DNA of 64,000 nt from Tretioscincus oriximinensis (GCA_022410635.1 JAJVDF010000458.1:766313-830312), one strand, 5' to 3'; positions 1 to 12,689 are shown, numbered from the stretch's first letter. Translations and numbers: made by a program. The notes: a model not told the origin generated them from the letters alone.

Positions 1-1090
1 ACAGATTTATAAAGAGGCAAAACAACATTTGCTGACTTATTTTCGATTCCTTTCCTAATTATCCCCAACATGGAATTTGCCTTTTTTGCAGCTGCTGCAC
101 ACTGGGTTGACATTTTCATTGAATTGTCCACTAACACCCCAAGATCCTTTTCTTGCTCGGTCACAGAAAGCTTGGTTCCCATCAGGTGGTAGGAGTATTT
201 TGGGTTCTTTGCCCCAATATGCATGACCTTGCACTTGCTTAAGTTGAAGTGCATTTGCCACTTTGATGCCCACTCACCCAATTTCAATAAATCACTCTGG
301 AGTGCCTTACAATCATTTTCAGTTTTCACTACCCTGAACAGTTTAGTGTCGTCAGCAAACTTGGCTACTTCACTATTTACCTCGGCATCCAGATCATTTA
401 TAAATATATTGAAAAGCAAGGGTCCCAGTACAGATCCCTGGGGTACCCCACTTCTTACCTCTTTCCACTCGGAGAACTGTCCATTTAATACTACCCTCTG
501 TTTTCTATCTTTTAGCCAGTTTCCAATCCAGGACAAAGTCTGTCCTCTTATACCATGAGTATGGAGTTTTTTTAGAAGCCTTTGATGAGGGACTTTATCA
601 AACGCCTTCTGAAAATCTAGATACACAATATCAACTGGATCCCCTTTATCTATATGTTTGTTTACATTCTCAAAGAATTCTAGCAAGTTGGTAAGGCATG
701 ATTTACCTTTGCTAAAGCCATGCTGAGTTTCATTCAGCAATGCATGCTTCTCCATGTGTTTAGTAATTTTGTCCTTAATTAAGGTTTCCAACACTTTACC
801 TGGAATTGATGTTAAGCTGATTGGTCTATAATTTCCGGGATCACCCCGGGATCCTTTTTTGAAGATTGGTGTTACATTAGCTACCTTCCAATCTATTGGT
901 ACAATGCCTGATCTTAAGGAAAGATTAAATATTTTGGTTAGAAGTTCGGCAATTTCGCATTTGAGTTCTTTAAGAATTCTTGGGTGAATGCCGTCTGGCC
1001 CTGGGGATTTATAAATGTTCAGCTTATTTAGGCTATGATTTTGGTCCAATTTGCCAGAATGTAGAAGATCAACAACATTTGTTTCTGGTC
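1..1090 (-). mobile_element. CR1-like LINE, reverse transcriptase fragment, open at window edge
   Basis: Read on the minus strand this is a reverse transcriptase of the CR1/jockey-type non-LTR class. I followed one reading frame from about 1090 down to base 1 and met no stop codon, so the fragment stays open and runs off the window. Visible motifs in order are PGPDG near the start, YLDFQKAFDKVP (RT motif A), VPQGSVLGP (432-446) and the catalytic FADDT (345-359), followed by the thumb-side region. The N-terminal endonuclease is absent, so the copy is 5'-truncated, as usual for LINEs. It is a transposon remnant, not a host gene. The exact subfamily is uncertain (CR1 versus an L2-related clade). 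Confidence 0.85.
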
Positions 1091-1499
1091 TTCACACTAT
1101 ACAGAAACCCCATGGACTTCAGAGCTGACATGGGGGATGATACACATAATAGAAAATAAGTGTTGACTCTTAGGCTGTGATCACACATTTTTAATCCTTG
1201 TTTGATGTTCTTGGGACTATCAACATGTAGTTCCCACTGATGTCTCTGAAGGCCACAACATGTGTGATTAACTCTGATCCTATTACGATTAAATTGCCAT
1301 CTCTGAAAACATCCTCAGGGCAGTCTGGGAAAATTGCATATTCTTCTCTGCTTCCCTACTAAGACATGCTGATTTTCTAAATGAGCAACAACATATATAT
1401 TTCTGATGAAGTTCATTTGTATGAGAGGTAAATTTTATGTAAGGATTTGATCCAGCTTTGGCAAGTTCCAAGTATAACTTCATAATTTTAGTAGAGAGA

Positions 1500-1810
1500 A
1501 AAAATCCCTTGAAAGAGAAATAATAATAATAATCTGGTTTTTATGCCCCACCCTTCTTACTCGAAGGAACTCAGAACAGGGTCAATTTTCATCTGAAGGT
1601 TTACATCTATTCTATCTCCCCAGCAGGTTAATGGTGGTACTCATTTATCTAAATGACATATAGATTGCAATTTTACATTGCAAATCTACTATCATTTGAA
1701 TACCTGAGTTGGCTAGAGCTAAAGGCCAGTAGAGGGCTCTCACTCCTCTCCATGTCTGACACAGGTCCTCAAAACCAGATCCCTTAGTTAAAAGACTGGC
1801 TCCTTAGCAA
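1500..1810 (-). mobile_element. tRNA-derived SINE, minus strand
   Basis: The 3' part (ATAATAATAATCT then a block reading CCCCACCCTTCT on plus) and the body match copies at 28380-28650, 44697-44995, 57855-58145 and 60695-60915. The tRNA-like head lies at the high-coordinate end, near the segment reading AGGTCCTCAAAACCAGATCC, a decayed B box. The A/B boxes are degraded, so it is an old copy. The same family is seen intact enough at 44697 to show both Pol III boxes. Confidence 0.65.
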
Positions 1811-2955
1811 CTGTGCCATAAAAAGATAAATGATCAAGAATAGTTTACTGGAAGTTAATAGTTAATTGCACTTCCAGGAAAAGGAAGAGTTTGTAGAGCA
1901 TATTGAATACAAACATATTAAGAAAATACACTGCAGTATCTAGAGTGGTTAAACAAGAGGGGTTTAATGGCATTGTTTAGTAACCAAATTTTGAGACAGA
2001 AAAATGAATGAATTATGTATTAATAATAAATCCCTTAAGTTAAAAAATATGAGCACACCAATGAAAGAAAGAGGATGGGGAATCCTATTCTTAGAAGTAT
2101 GTAACTAAAATAGTAGAATTGGAACTTACTGGAACAGTAACGGGAAAAGAACAGAGGAAATGTTGAAGAAAAGGGTTGATTATATTTGAAATAAAAAATA
2201 AAAAGGAATTAATGACGATTTAAAACAAGTCTGGAAGCTTGATGAAAGTGGGAAAATAAATTGATAAGGAATATTCAACATTGGATTCAATTTAATATTA
2301 GAAATACAATATTAAATGACAGGAACATTAAATATATATATTTAAAATGCCACTTTATATTGAAAGACCTTAGGTAAGTATGAAATTTCACCCACACAGG
2401 ATAAATTGAAAGAAATTTTGGGTAAAGAAAACTGTTCACAAGTTCAATGTTGATTTTTTAATAAAAGGAGAGAGATTAAAACAATATTAGCCAAACATAC
2501 AGTTCTTTTGACCAGATTATGAGAAATATAATAAAAGGGGGGAAATATATTGTGCAGAAAATTTATAAACTATTGAATGGTATGCAAGACATAAAGAATT
2601 GCATATTGATAAAGCAGATATTTGAGCAAATGTGATGGAATTTATAAAATATAAATAATAATACAAAGGAAATGAGAAAAAAGTCATAAATAAACATATC
2701 TTACATCTGGACTATTCATGAATATAAAGTTAAGGATTATCGTAAATGCAAAAGTAAAGGCATACCTGCATCTTTTCAGAACTAAGCAGACTTCAGTTGT
2801 TATTGCCAAAGAAAATTACATTATTATTTTTTTTGGTGAGAAGAAATTATAAAATTAAAAGATAAGTAGCAGTTCGGTATATGTCTAGAACACACCATTT
2901 GTATGAATTTCCATGAAGTTCAATTAGCATTGCAGAAAACTTGTCACCATTACAA
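1811..2955. other. AT-rich intergenic DNA, nothing recognised
   Basis: No exon, RNA gene or recognisable repeat was seen. The stretch is very AT-rich, with many short A runs. Confidence 0.6.
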
Positions 2956-2958
2956 CAT

Positions 2959-3161
2959 GGGCTGACCAGATGGTCCCTTTTGTGGGGGGTTGAAAAACCG
3001 TTTTTGGGGTGCGTCCCATTTTTTTCTGAGGGAAAAAAATTCAAAAACAAAAAAAATTCAAAAAAAATCTTTTTTTGAAAAACAATTCCTCAGAAAAAAC
3101 TGGGAGGCACCCCAAAACCAGGTTTTCAACACACACAAAAAAAGGTCAACTGGTCAGCCTA
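2959..3161. mobile_element. Palindromic MITE, GGCTGACCAGA family, copy 1
   Basis: The left end reads GGCTGACCAGATGGTCCC and the right end is its inverted counterpart, finishing in GGTCAGCC. The arms continue inward as GGGTTGAAAA...TTTTGGGGTGC...CTGAGG and its mirror, with an A/T-rich centre, so the whole unit can fold into one hairpin of about 200 bp. Related copies lie at 12037, 16104, 17005, 21678, 41064 and 56673. There is no coding capacity; it is inferred to be a non-autonomous DNA transposon. Confidence 0.85.
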
Positions 3162-3514
3162 ACACATTGTGGAAATTTGAACTATACCACTTCAGTCCCA
3201 ATAAGCTAGTTTGTAACTGATCTGAATATTCTACATAGCAAAGTAGTGAATGGATCATGTTACAGCTATTTACACAGCTCCAAGAAAAGTCTGGTTTAGG
3301 GCTGACTTTTGCTGAACAGATTCAGTTAAGACAGAAATTCTACTAAAACAGAAAAACTGCAAATGAAAACTAAGCCAGCACGCAGGGAATGCTGTTTCAG
3401 ATGAAATGGCTAATTAAAAGTAGATATAAAAGTTTATTGTTGTTTATGAAAGGTGGAATTCTTTATGAATTCTCTTCCTGCATTCCCATTTTCATGGCTT
3501 ATGCTATCAACCCC

Positions 3515-3600
3515 ATAGAAACGTAAGAGCAGTTATGCTGGATTTAGCCACTATTTACCTAGTCCAACGCCCTGTTTTATACAAGCAAAAAACAAAGGTA
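3515..3600 (-). mobile_element. CR1-like LINE 3'-end scrap
   Basis: Short segment similar, in inverted orientation, to the 3' ends of the CR1-like copies (compare 31270-31319 and 62998-63060: a GTAAGAGC / TTAGTCCA-type block). It abuts a second 3' end in the opposite orientation at 3606. Confidence 0.4.
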
Positions 3601-3605
3601 AAACC

Positions 3606-3980
3606 TGATGGGCGGAAGAGTGAGAACAGAAAAAGGAAAGTGTTTTTTCACCCACAGAATCATTGGTCTGTGGAATTTACTTCCAGAAGAGGTGGTGGTA
3701 GCTAGTAGCCTAGATAGCTTTAGGAGAAGATTAGACATGTTTCTGGACACAAAGGGTATGAATGGGTACTAGGATGGATGTCTGATTACGCCAGCCTCCA
3801 GGATGGAGCAACAGGCAGTACTCCTGAAATACCATTTGTAGGGAGTCAAGAACAGGTGCATATTTTGCCCTCTTCTGTTTGGATTGCCCAGGTGCAATTG
3901 GTAGGCTACTGTGTGAAATAGAATGCTGGACTAGATGGGTTCTGGGCTCTTCTTATGTTCATTTGTTCTTGGTTCCGCTG
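3606..3980 (+). mobile_element. CR1-like LINE, 3' end
   Basis: The plus strand carries the last coding part of a LINE (a LWNLLPEE-like segment around 3670, then a RRLDMFLDTKG-like segment around 3730) and a 3' end finishing near CTTCTTATGTTC. The same 3' region recurs at 20068-20292 (plus), 31268-31905 (minus) and 62998-63590 (minus). 5'-truncated and frame-damaged. Confidence 0.75.
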
Positions 3981-5500
3981 CAAATAAATTTAGAAGCATC
4001 CTACTAGGCATTATAATGTTGAGTTTATCTATGTATTTGTTATGCAGTGTTTTTAATGTATGAGTGCAAATTGTTTACTTTTCATAATGTATTGATATTC
4101 TTTCTTAATTTTGAGTTACTGTATAGTGTACTGTATAGTTTTGCATATTGATTATTGTACTATCCCCAGTTCTTATCTAATATGCCCTGTGAGGTGAGGC
4201 AGACTGGGCTCTTGGCAGTGGTATTCACACACAACCATCAACATTTAACTCTGCATCTAGCTGAAAGACTGTCAAAACATCATCATAGTGGGATGAGAGT
4301 GACCACAACATGGTAGTACATGGTTCCCAGAATCAAGATGGTTTCATGCTGGTTTCATCATCCATAATATGTAGATATAATCCCAGTTATGACATTTCAT
4401 TATCCAAAGTATCTGAAAATGAAGAACGATGTGATAGAAGCCAAATCCAAAAAGGTACAATGAATGCTAAAATTCAGTAATCATGCCTCGGGGAAATGAT
4501 CTGCATTTTCCACTAGTTTCTAGGAGGGAAAGAGAAAAAAAAATAACAGATGATTCATGGGAAGTTAGGGTGTGCAGACAGGACAACTCATGCTTTACCA
4601 GAAAGCTTACACTGTAAATGGACAGCAGAAGATTCAAGTCAGGTTCTCTATGTGTTCCTTTTAAAAAATCAGAACTAGAATGAAGGAAGATTAAAAACAA
4701 TCATTTTTAAAAATACAATTATAAAGCATATGTATTATAAAGCATACATACACTCCAAATGTGTAGAGTTTTCGGGAATGTTTACATTACGATACAGAAA
4801 TATTGAAGGAGACACAGGTTTATGGAAGAAGGCCAGCCCCTATGACTAGACAGAAATCTTGGGCCACAGGTTTGGCATGTCATGAAAGGGCAGCAACAGT
4901 TTAGCCATTTAAGGAATTTTCCCTACATTTTTACAGCAGCAAGGCACAGAATTTTCACTTTAAATAGGGAAAAATGCAGATCATGAAAGTAAAACCCTAT
5001 CATCTTAATGCAGTCTAATAATAACAAACAATAATTTGTAAACCTGCAGTCATCACATTACACAATTTCCACCATTAAAAGTCCAGTTTTGATCATCAGG
5101 ATTTCTTGGGAGAGACATGGAAACTAACCTGATATTTTAAGTTATGGACAGATTTTTCTCCTTCCTTCCTGCTTCCTTTTTCTTGTCACTTTTATGCCTT
5201 AAGCACAGCTGTAAAGTGAGGCTGACTTGTCAGGAAATGTGATCCTACATTACATTTGAGGTCAGCAACTTATCTAGACCTCTGCCAAAGTCACATAACC
5301 TATATAGAAAGCTGGATACCAGAGAGTCAAGTATTAGAATAAGCTGCCAATTCCAGCATTCCATCCCCACCTGTTTGTTTGCACCGCTTTAAAAACACTT
5401 AAAAAATGTATTAACTGCTCATCCCTATTTTATCTCACCATTTAGCTGCTGCCTCCCTTCTGCCTTCAAAAGACGAATCCCAGAAGGAATTAGCCTGTAC
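3981..5500. other. Intergenic DNA, nothing recognised
   Basis: No gene or clear repeat was identified. Small open frames such as 4467-4700 on minus lack any recognisable domain. Confidence 0.5.
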
Positions 5501-5524
5501 TTTGCTAACTACAGTCTCCAGAAT

Positions 5525-5735
5525 TCTCTGGAACCCTGGATACTATTCCCAGGCAGTCTCTGTGCACCAAGAGCTGTTAAAATTGGATGATATGCAGTGG
5601 CTATTTACTGTGCAATAAAGAGCGTTAAAGCGTGTGGGAGGCTGGACACGCGTTGATTCCATGGGACATAATAAAGGTAAAATCAACTCCAAAGCGCAGT
5701 ACCTCGGGCGTGGGGATGCAGCCTTAGCATGTGTT
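5525..5735. mobile_element. Probable MITE remnant with CTGCATCC-type end
   Basis: Ends in GTGGGGATGCAGCC, the inverted form of the terminal motif of the palindromic elements at 31320-31465 and 34003-34096, and contains a GCAATAAAGAGCG block like theirs. The left end is unclear. Confidence 0.4.
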
Positions 5736-6029
5736 GGTGGTAATGCATATATATAGCATTAAAAGGAGCTTCCAGGTACAGCTAAATTTGAAATGACTCA
5801 TCATGTATCATGAACACTTTCATACAATAATGTCAGCCACATTGTAGAAAGAAAGCATCAAGGAAGGATAGTATTTTCAGAAAAAAATGAGCTGTGGCAT
5901 TGTTTTCAGATGTATATGTAATCTTCTAAATGGGATAAAAGAACAATTATAACCAAAGTGAAATGTTTATATATTCATTGCTTTGTCTTCTCCCATACAA
6001 ATTTCCCTATAAATACCTGACCCTGACAT

Positions 6030-6172
6030 TAGTCCCTCAGCATCTGAAGAAGTAGACCTGTCTACAAAAGCTTATGCCAACCACTTTTCTCAAGTTAGTC
6101 TCAAAGTGCTGCTAGCTCCTTTGCTGGACTTTCTGCTAGACTAACACGGCTATTTCTCTGAAATATATATTC
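6030..6172 (+). repeat. Dispersed repeat, CTACAAAAGCTTATGCC family
   Basis: Contains GAAGAAGTAGACCTG, then CTACAAAAGCTTATGCC, then CTAACACGGCTATTTC. Related sequence is found at 11330-11505 and 30905-31000. It is a dispersed interspersed repeat; I cannot name the family. Confidence 0.6.
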
Positions 6173-6223
6173 ATGTTTGTCATGCCCCCAAAGACTTAAT
6201 TCCTTTTAATTCTGTTTTAGTTA

Positions 6224-6246
6224 CCACCACCACCACCACCACCACA
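6224..6246. repeat. (CCA)n microsatellite
   Basis: Seven to eight CCA/CAC units. Confidence 0.85.
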
Positions 6247-6299
6247 TAGTCAGTGTGCTACTTAATTACTTTTGCATAGTTTTCTTGGGAGGGAACCAT

Positions 6300-6780
6300 A
6301 TTTAGACCCTGTCCCTTTAAGAGGTTTGGTGCGGGTCTAGAGTTTTAGTATAGGCGTTTTCCTTTTCAGGTTAAGCTGCGTGCACACCGCTATTTTCTAC
6401 CTTGTTCAGAGCGCAACCAGGGAGTCTCAGGCACATGTGCTAAGTGCTTTTCAGTATACAACCCGCAATAAACACCCTTTATCATGGAATAAGCTATTGC
6501 TCAGATATTCAGACATTGTTCCATAGAACCCCCACATGCGTGTGCACAAATCAGAAGCAAGATGTTAAAACAATCGAGAATGCAGCAGTTGTTTCTGTTG
6601 GCGGTTGCGAGTAAAAAATAATAATTCTCCGATTGCAACGAGATCAACAAACGATGTTACGGAGCTGGGGCACTGATCACGGAATATACACATTTGGTGT
6701 GCGTGGACATGCGATTGCCATATTCTGAATTATAGTTTTGTACCAGTTTTTAAGTTGTTGTGTGCATGAAGCCGTAGCTT
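6300..6780. mobile_element. Possible MITE with GCTGCGTGCACAC / GTGTGCATGAAGC ends
   Basis: The segment GCTGCGTGCACACCGCTATT near 6375 and the inverted-type segment GTTGTGTGCATGAAGCCGTA near 6760 could be imperfect terminal repeats bounding about 400 bp. CpG content is higher than in the surroundings. No coding capacity. Confidence 0.35.
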
Positions 6781-6799
6781 CAGTTTTAGGTGTTTGCAG

Positions 6800-9700
6800 A
6801 GTTGAAAACAGCATACTTCTGACATCAATGAGGTACAGAAACTCCCAAGTCTAAAAAGTACAGAAACTCCAAGAAAAACAAGTCAGAGAGGTTTTAGAAA
6901 CTCTAAGGAAAAGCACAGTTGAAAGGAAAAAGGACTTCAGCAGCAAGAAAGCAAGTATCAAACAGACAGATTTGGGAGGAGTCTGGTTTCAAACCTTTTT
7001 TTGTATTTAAATTAAACCTTTTATTTTAAAGAGTTTGCTTGTAAGAGTTTCAATTTTCACTCCCTATCAAGAAAAATTGCACCTAAATTTAAAGTCAGCT
7101 TGGGGGACAGAATAATATTCATATCTAAATATTTTTTTAAAAGTACTACAAATCCAGGCGATTGACTCTTGAACAAATCAGCAACGCAGGAACAGTAAAA
7201 CCTGCCACCTTGTGTGGTACCCACAGTCAGCCAGAGCTTCCTTGGTCAGCACTGAGAAGGGAGGTAGGACAGCAGGGGCAAGCTAGATAGAGCACTTAAT
7301 TGCCTTGGAGGGAGCTCTCTCAACTAGTAGTATATACTACTAGGACGGGCAGGAGGCAGAAGCAAGTAAATACCAATTTTTGAATCTGAGTCATGGTTTG
7401 GGCAGCTATAGAAGAGGAGATTTTGGCAGGTGTCAAGCAGAGCTTGGATGGGAATGGTGTAAAGCTTGGGCAGGGCGAGACTTAGATGGGCCTAAGGTAG
7501 AACTGCTAGTGTTCTAGTTTTTCCAGCAGGATATGTATAACTTAACCTTGTAACAGGAATAGAAACACCTTCAAAATTAAGGACTGCATCTATTCCCATT
7601 AAAATAAGTAGCTCAAAACTAGTAAGTAAGTAGCTCAAAACCATGGTAGTGCATGGTTGCTAGTGTTCTCATGCCACTTGAAGTCCACATTAAAGGCCCT
7701 TGAATGCACTTTGGAAGTACTTTTTCTGGACTTTAATGTGGATTATGGAATAGATCTAAGATGCCTTTGAACCAACTTTTAAAAAAACTGTGCCTAGATG
7801 CACTGATGAATTTTAGAGGCTGTTCAAGGCAGCCCTTAATGTTTCTTCTTCTCCGTGTGCATAACTAGGAAGGAACTAGAGCAGTTGTACATTTTTATTG
7901 CCTGCAGAACCCTGAGGGTTTTAACATTTCCTCTTCTGATGTAAGTTTCATTTCATTGAACAATATGCAATCCTGGAAAAGTGAGGTTAGTTTTTGCAAT
8001 TGTAAATAATGCAGAGTGTGTCCTACTGTTGCTCTGAGAGAAATGAGAAGACAATTCCAAAATAAACACACGGCCTAAGCAAGCAGGCAAACAGGTTTAA
8101 AGTTCAGTCTAATAAACTATATCACTAGTAGGGCAGTGTTCCTGATAAAATACAGAGACACATTGGTTTTGTTTTAGGCTTAAAAAGTCACATAAGCAAA
8201 GTTGCATAATTTCTTATTTATGCAATTGCTCTTTGGAGCAACTTTTCGCAACATTTCTTAAATATATGGTATTAGTGTGTTTCATTTGAAGAGAAAAAAA
8301 ACCAAAATTTGCTTTAGTGGGGTGGGGGGGAGTAAAATTTCACCTTAGTTTGGCTAAGATCTTCTAACTTCATCCTACCAAAACAGGTATTAATCCTTAG
8401 CGACTTCTCCAAGAATGTGTCTATCAAGAGGGGCACCAACAGGGGCATTTGAATGACCTCCTCTTGTATCTATGCTGACCCATGCATAGGAATATTGGTT
8501 TAGTGCATCTATGAATATGGTTTAGGATCATACCAAAGGTGAAGTCAAGCAAGAACACTGTCTATAGACACACGCAGGATGGATGTCTGCATGGGAGCGC
8601 TTTCCAGATGGCTCCTGCAGATGCAATTGCGAGTTGTGAGCAACATAGTCGCTATAAACCTGCATTCTTCTGGTTTTAATGAGAGTTGCTTTTTCCAGCT
8701 CTCATGGCGGAACCTGTCAGAAATCCATTTTTGGCCTTGCACATGGCAAAGCAGAATGGGAGACATGTGACATGGAAGGCAGGTAAGTCTTACCCATTAT
8801 GTGAAGGGATTACCTTGTTCTCCAGCACCTCGCTGTGGCCCCCACGCAATAAGTGCAGATGGACAGGCAACTCCTTAAAGCCTGAAATCGCTGGTAAATC
8901 CGTCTTTTAGCCCCTTGAGTGTCTGCAGCCACTGTGTGAACAGAATTGGGTTTGCTTAGAAATTATAGTTTGGAGCTCCATTAGAGATCTTCTGTCTGTG
9001 ATGATTCATCTACAGAAGCCAAAGAATTAGCTTTCTTAGTCCTGAGTAACTTTTTCATTCATATTCATTGTAACAGTATTGTTTGAATGATTCAATGGAT
9101 GAGTTTAATGTATTCATTCTATTTATTTTGTATTGGTTGAATCTACTCATTTGAATTAATTATAGCAAAAAAAGTGGAGAAAGACATTGCATAGAAGGTT
9201 ATTTTACAAGATTTCTTTACATAAGATTCTTTTATGGATCTTTTTCTTCTCTTATNCTTTGCTAGCCAATGCACTCTGAATTTAAAGGAGCCTAAATGTT
9301 GATGGTGGGGATAGGGGAAACAATTAGATCTTTTGTCTTCTAATATCCCCGACAGAATAATCTGTAATCGAGAAACAAGAACATTATTTTTCCTGCAACA
9401 CTGTAATAACGTGTATTTTGATATGGATAATAGTTACAATGCAGAGAAGTCATTGTGCTTTATGAAAATTTCAGGATGTGCAACTCTTAGAATGTCTAAA
9501 TAAAATTAACCATAGTTGCTATTAGAATTCTGCACTAGGATTTCTGAAGACAGAATGATTATGAGTTTATTACGTTTTATTACAATGCAGGTAGGTTGGA
9601 AATTGTAGCAAAGTAATAAAATCACAGTAGAGGATACNTGCCCTTAGGAGAAGTTAATAGTGGTTATAAAGTAACTTTTATAACTATTCCACATAACTGG

Positions 9701-10080
9701 ATAAATCTGATAGGAAGAAGAATGTGGATGAGAAGAATAATTAAAACAAGTGAAAACCGCCTGAAATCACAGTGGACCTTTAAGAAGATCACTCTTTCCA
9801 TTCAGAAAGCCAGAATCATCTCCTAAAATTACCATTTAGGCAAATCTTGGGAATATTGACAGTTTATTACACAGCTACAGAAGCTAAGCATTTCATTGTA
9901 ACCCAAGAAAGCTGATCTTTGTTTTGGATGCCAGACATAGCATTTTCCAGATTTATTCTTTTTTCTTCAACCTTAAATGGTGCGTCCATTTTGGTAGTAG
10001 AAAAGAAGTTGGCACAGGGTTAAGGGAAAATTTTAAACCTTACTTCTAAACATTTGTAGAGGCTAACAAGAAAAAAAACC
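6800..10080. other. Intergenic DNA, no confident feature
   Basis: I recognise no gene or named repeat here. Overlapping small open frames on both strands at 8545-8910 have no recognisable domain. Isolated single n characters at 9256 and 9638 look like assembly placeholders. Confidence 0.5.
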
Positions 10081-10095
10081 TTGATACTGTAGGAT

Positions 10096-10497
10096 AGGGA
10101 TGCCATATCATGGCAACCCAAAACCGGGACGGGGTGGGGGGTGCGTGCACGCGCGCGCATAGGCACGTGTGCGTGCACGTGTGCGTGCACGAGCGCATGC
10201 GCATACGGACGCTTGTAGTGAGACAGGGAGAACCTCTTTCCTGCCTGTCTCACAAGCGTCCATGCGCACGCGCGCACGCACGCGCGCACGCACGCGTGCA
10301 GCGGTGGCAGGGGTTAGCGGCGGCGGCGGGGGTTGACGGTGGAGGCGGCGGGGGTTGGAGGGGCGGGGGTGGTTAGGGGGGGGGGGGGGCTAGCAGCAAC
10401 CCGGGATTTTAAAACTTTTTTTTTCAATCCATCCGGGACAGTAAAATTGTCCCTAAAACCGTGATTGTCACGGTTTTCTGGGACGTATGGCAACCCT
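10096..10497. mobile_element. CpG-rich foldback DNA element with 10-bp flanking duplication
   Basis: The left end AGGGATGCC and right end GGCAACCCT are inverted versions of each other (consensus AGGGTTGCC). Both sides are flanked by ACTGTAGGAT (10086-10095 and 10498-10507), a clear target-site duplication. Inside are long alternating GC/GT/AC runs (10141-10205 and 10262-10300) around a second inverted repeat whose arms contain GACGCTTG and CAAGCGTC, then GGCGG-rich DNA. Copies of the family lie at about 45419-45776 and 63829-64000. Non-autonomous; a Mutator-like origin would fit a 9-10-bp duplication, but that is inference. Confidence 0.8.
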
Positions 10498-11329
10498 ACT
10501 GTAGGATGAACTTTTGTAGATCTGCTACTAAAAATGCAAGATTTTATAAACGTTAATTGCTGCCTGAGGAATTGATATTTTTAAATTTTGCATTCATTTT
10601 ATTACCTATTCCTTAAAATGTTCTTATCCTATTTATTTAAAAGCTTTTACATTTTACCCAATTACCATTCATTTTATGATCTAACAGTATTTTCAGGCTT
10701 TATTAAAATGCTGTCTTGCTTTCTCAAATCCTTGGATATGGTATTTTTAATTTAGAAATGCTAGCACCTGGAATGATAACCACATTTTTTGAGAAAACAA
10801 ACTATTGGTTTTATAATACTTTCTTTCATCCATACATTAAGAAATCTAAAAATTTTGCAAAACATACCATTTATAGAATCTACTAGTAAATTCATTAGTT
10901 AAGAAAGATGAATTCTGCTCTGCTATACTGGGCAGGGTTTCTTGAGCACAAATGGAAATGTCTAGCTCTGATTACTATCAGATTCTCATGAACCAGCTAC
11001 ACCCCTCATTTAACTTGCAGGAATTTTTTGCAGCAACCATTGCCCTGACTCATAGGAGATAAGAAAATGAGTACCCCAAGTGTTAGCATTGCCACCTACT
11101 TAGCTGTCCTGACCAGCAACTATGGAAATGTCTCATGAGGGTGGGTGGCGACACAAACACAAACACCCATGGGGTAGTTTTTTCTCTTCATCATTTTTCC
11201 TATTCAAAAGGAGAGACATTTTAAATAACTTGTTATCAAGCCCAGTTCAGTATTTTAACATTGACCTTCAAAGCCGGTGTCACACACACACATTTAATCC
11301 AACTTCAGTTCTGAAGATTTTTTTTTCTG

Positions 11330-11505
11330 AAGGCCAACAAGGGGGGGCTTGTGACACTTTTGAGACTAACCAGGGGAAGATAGACAGCATGCATTTTTGT
11401 GGACAAATCTACTTCTTCAGATTTAAAGACTTATTTACAAAAGTTCATGCCACTTACTTAAGCCCCCTTATTAGATTAACACAGCTATTTCATTTTTCCC
11501 TGATT
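11330..11505 (-). repeat. Dispersed repeat, CTACAAAAGCTTATGCC family, rearranged copy
   Basis: Around 11335-11420 the plus strand carries the inverse of the family (CTTGTGACACTTTTGAGACTAACC ... CTACTTCTTCAGA in shorter blocks). Just after it, ACAAAAGTTCATGCCACTTA and TTAACACAGCTATTTC are in the forward sense, so this may be two copies head to head. Confidence 0.5.
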
Positions 11506-12036
11506 TAGTCTAGTTGCTCAGGACAACAAACTGAATTAAAAGTATATGTCTGATTCCAGTCTAAAGTGGTAAATTACTAGGTACTAAATTACAATTATCC
11601 TCCTGTATTGACCTATCCTTGCAGTAAGACTGGTTTGAGTAGCTCAGGCATCCTTATCTGTATATATTCAGGTGGTTAGTGAAGATACATTTACCTCCTC
11701 CTTTGAGGTTGTACTCTTTTTGATTGCTTTTAGTTGCTGTAATCCCTACTGAGACTTTAGTATATAGGGCAGGATGTCAATGTAAATAATAAATAAGTGC
11801 TGTTTACACAGACTACGCAGGTTAAATTACCTGAATGAAAGGCTCAGTAAGAAAGAGAAAAGCAGAGATAAGGGGACGGACACACATCTACTTTTAAAGC
11901 TTCTTCAGTCCTGAATAATTAGTTTAATCTGGATTTTTTTTTCTAATTTAGTCCAGATTTAAAAAGATCATGAAGTGACTAGGGTCAAGGGTTTTGTCCT
12001 GCTAGGACGAAATGTGATAGAAATGGCTGGAGGAGG

Positions 12037-12112
12037 TAGGCTGACCAGATGACCCCTTTTTGGGGAGGTTGAAAACCCGTTTTGGGGGTGCCTCCCAGTT
12101 TTTTCTGAGACA
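12037..12112. mobile_element. Palindromic MITE, GGCTGACCAGA family, half copy (copy 2)
   Basis: TAGGCTGACCAGATGACCCC followed by the left arm as far as CAGTTTTTTCTGAG. The right arm is missing and unique sequence follows. Confidence 0.8.
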
Positions 12113-12689
12113 TAAAAGTGATTTGCCATTGTCTGTTCTTGAATATAAGAAGTGTACATTGAAAGTAAGAAATAGATGGGAATCTCGTGTTCTGTTGGCA
12201 TATTATATGATTCTGATTCAGTATGGATACAATCCGTATTTATTATTTTCTTGAATAAGAAAACAAATCAATCAACTTCAGGACATTCCACCCAGTTGCC
12301 AAAAACAAAGAAATACCGACTAGTTCTTTCCTGATATAATTCGTTCTATTTTTTTTTATTTTTTTAAAAAGATAAAACACTGTGAAACATTAAAGATTCG
12401 CATTTTTAACCTTTTGTAAAAGTGTGATAATGATAATGTGCCTTTAATGTTTGAGAATAATTTAATAGGAGCATACCTGGAGGACTTAGTTCTTCCTTGA
12501 GATAATAACACATAAAACTAGTGGGACATTATGTGCCTGGTTCAAAGTATACTGAACCAAAAAAATCACCTATTTTAAAATCTTATGATTGAAATCTGCA
12601 CCCCACTCTGTTAGAAAATACAGGTGGCTTAATTATAAACTTTATTAACCAAGAAGAGTTTGTATCCAATTTTCCACAGTTAAATTGGA

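Noticed and set aside
8545..8910. Overlapping open frames on both strands
   Set aside because: I considered them as exons of a neighbouring gene such as PLCE1, but none resembles it and there is no consistent splice frame.
11122..11508. 128-codon plus-strand open frame
   Set aside because: It overlaps a dispersed repeat (11330-11505), and the translation has no domain.
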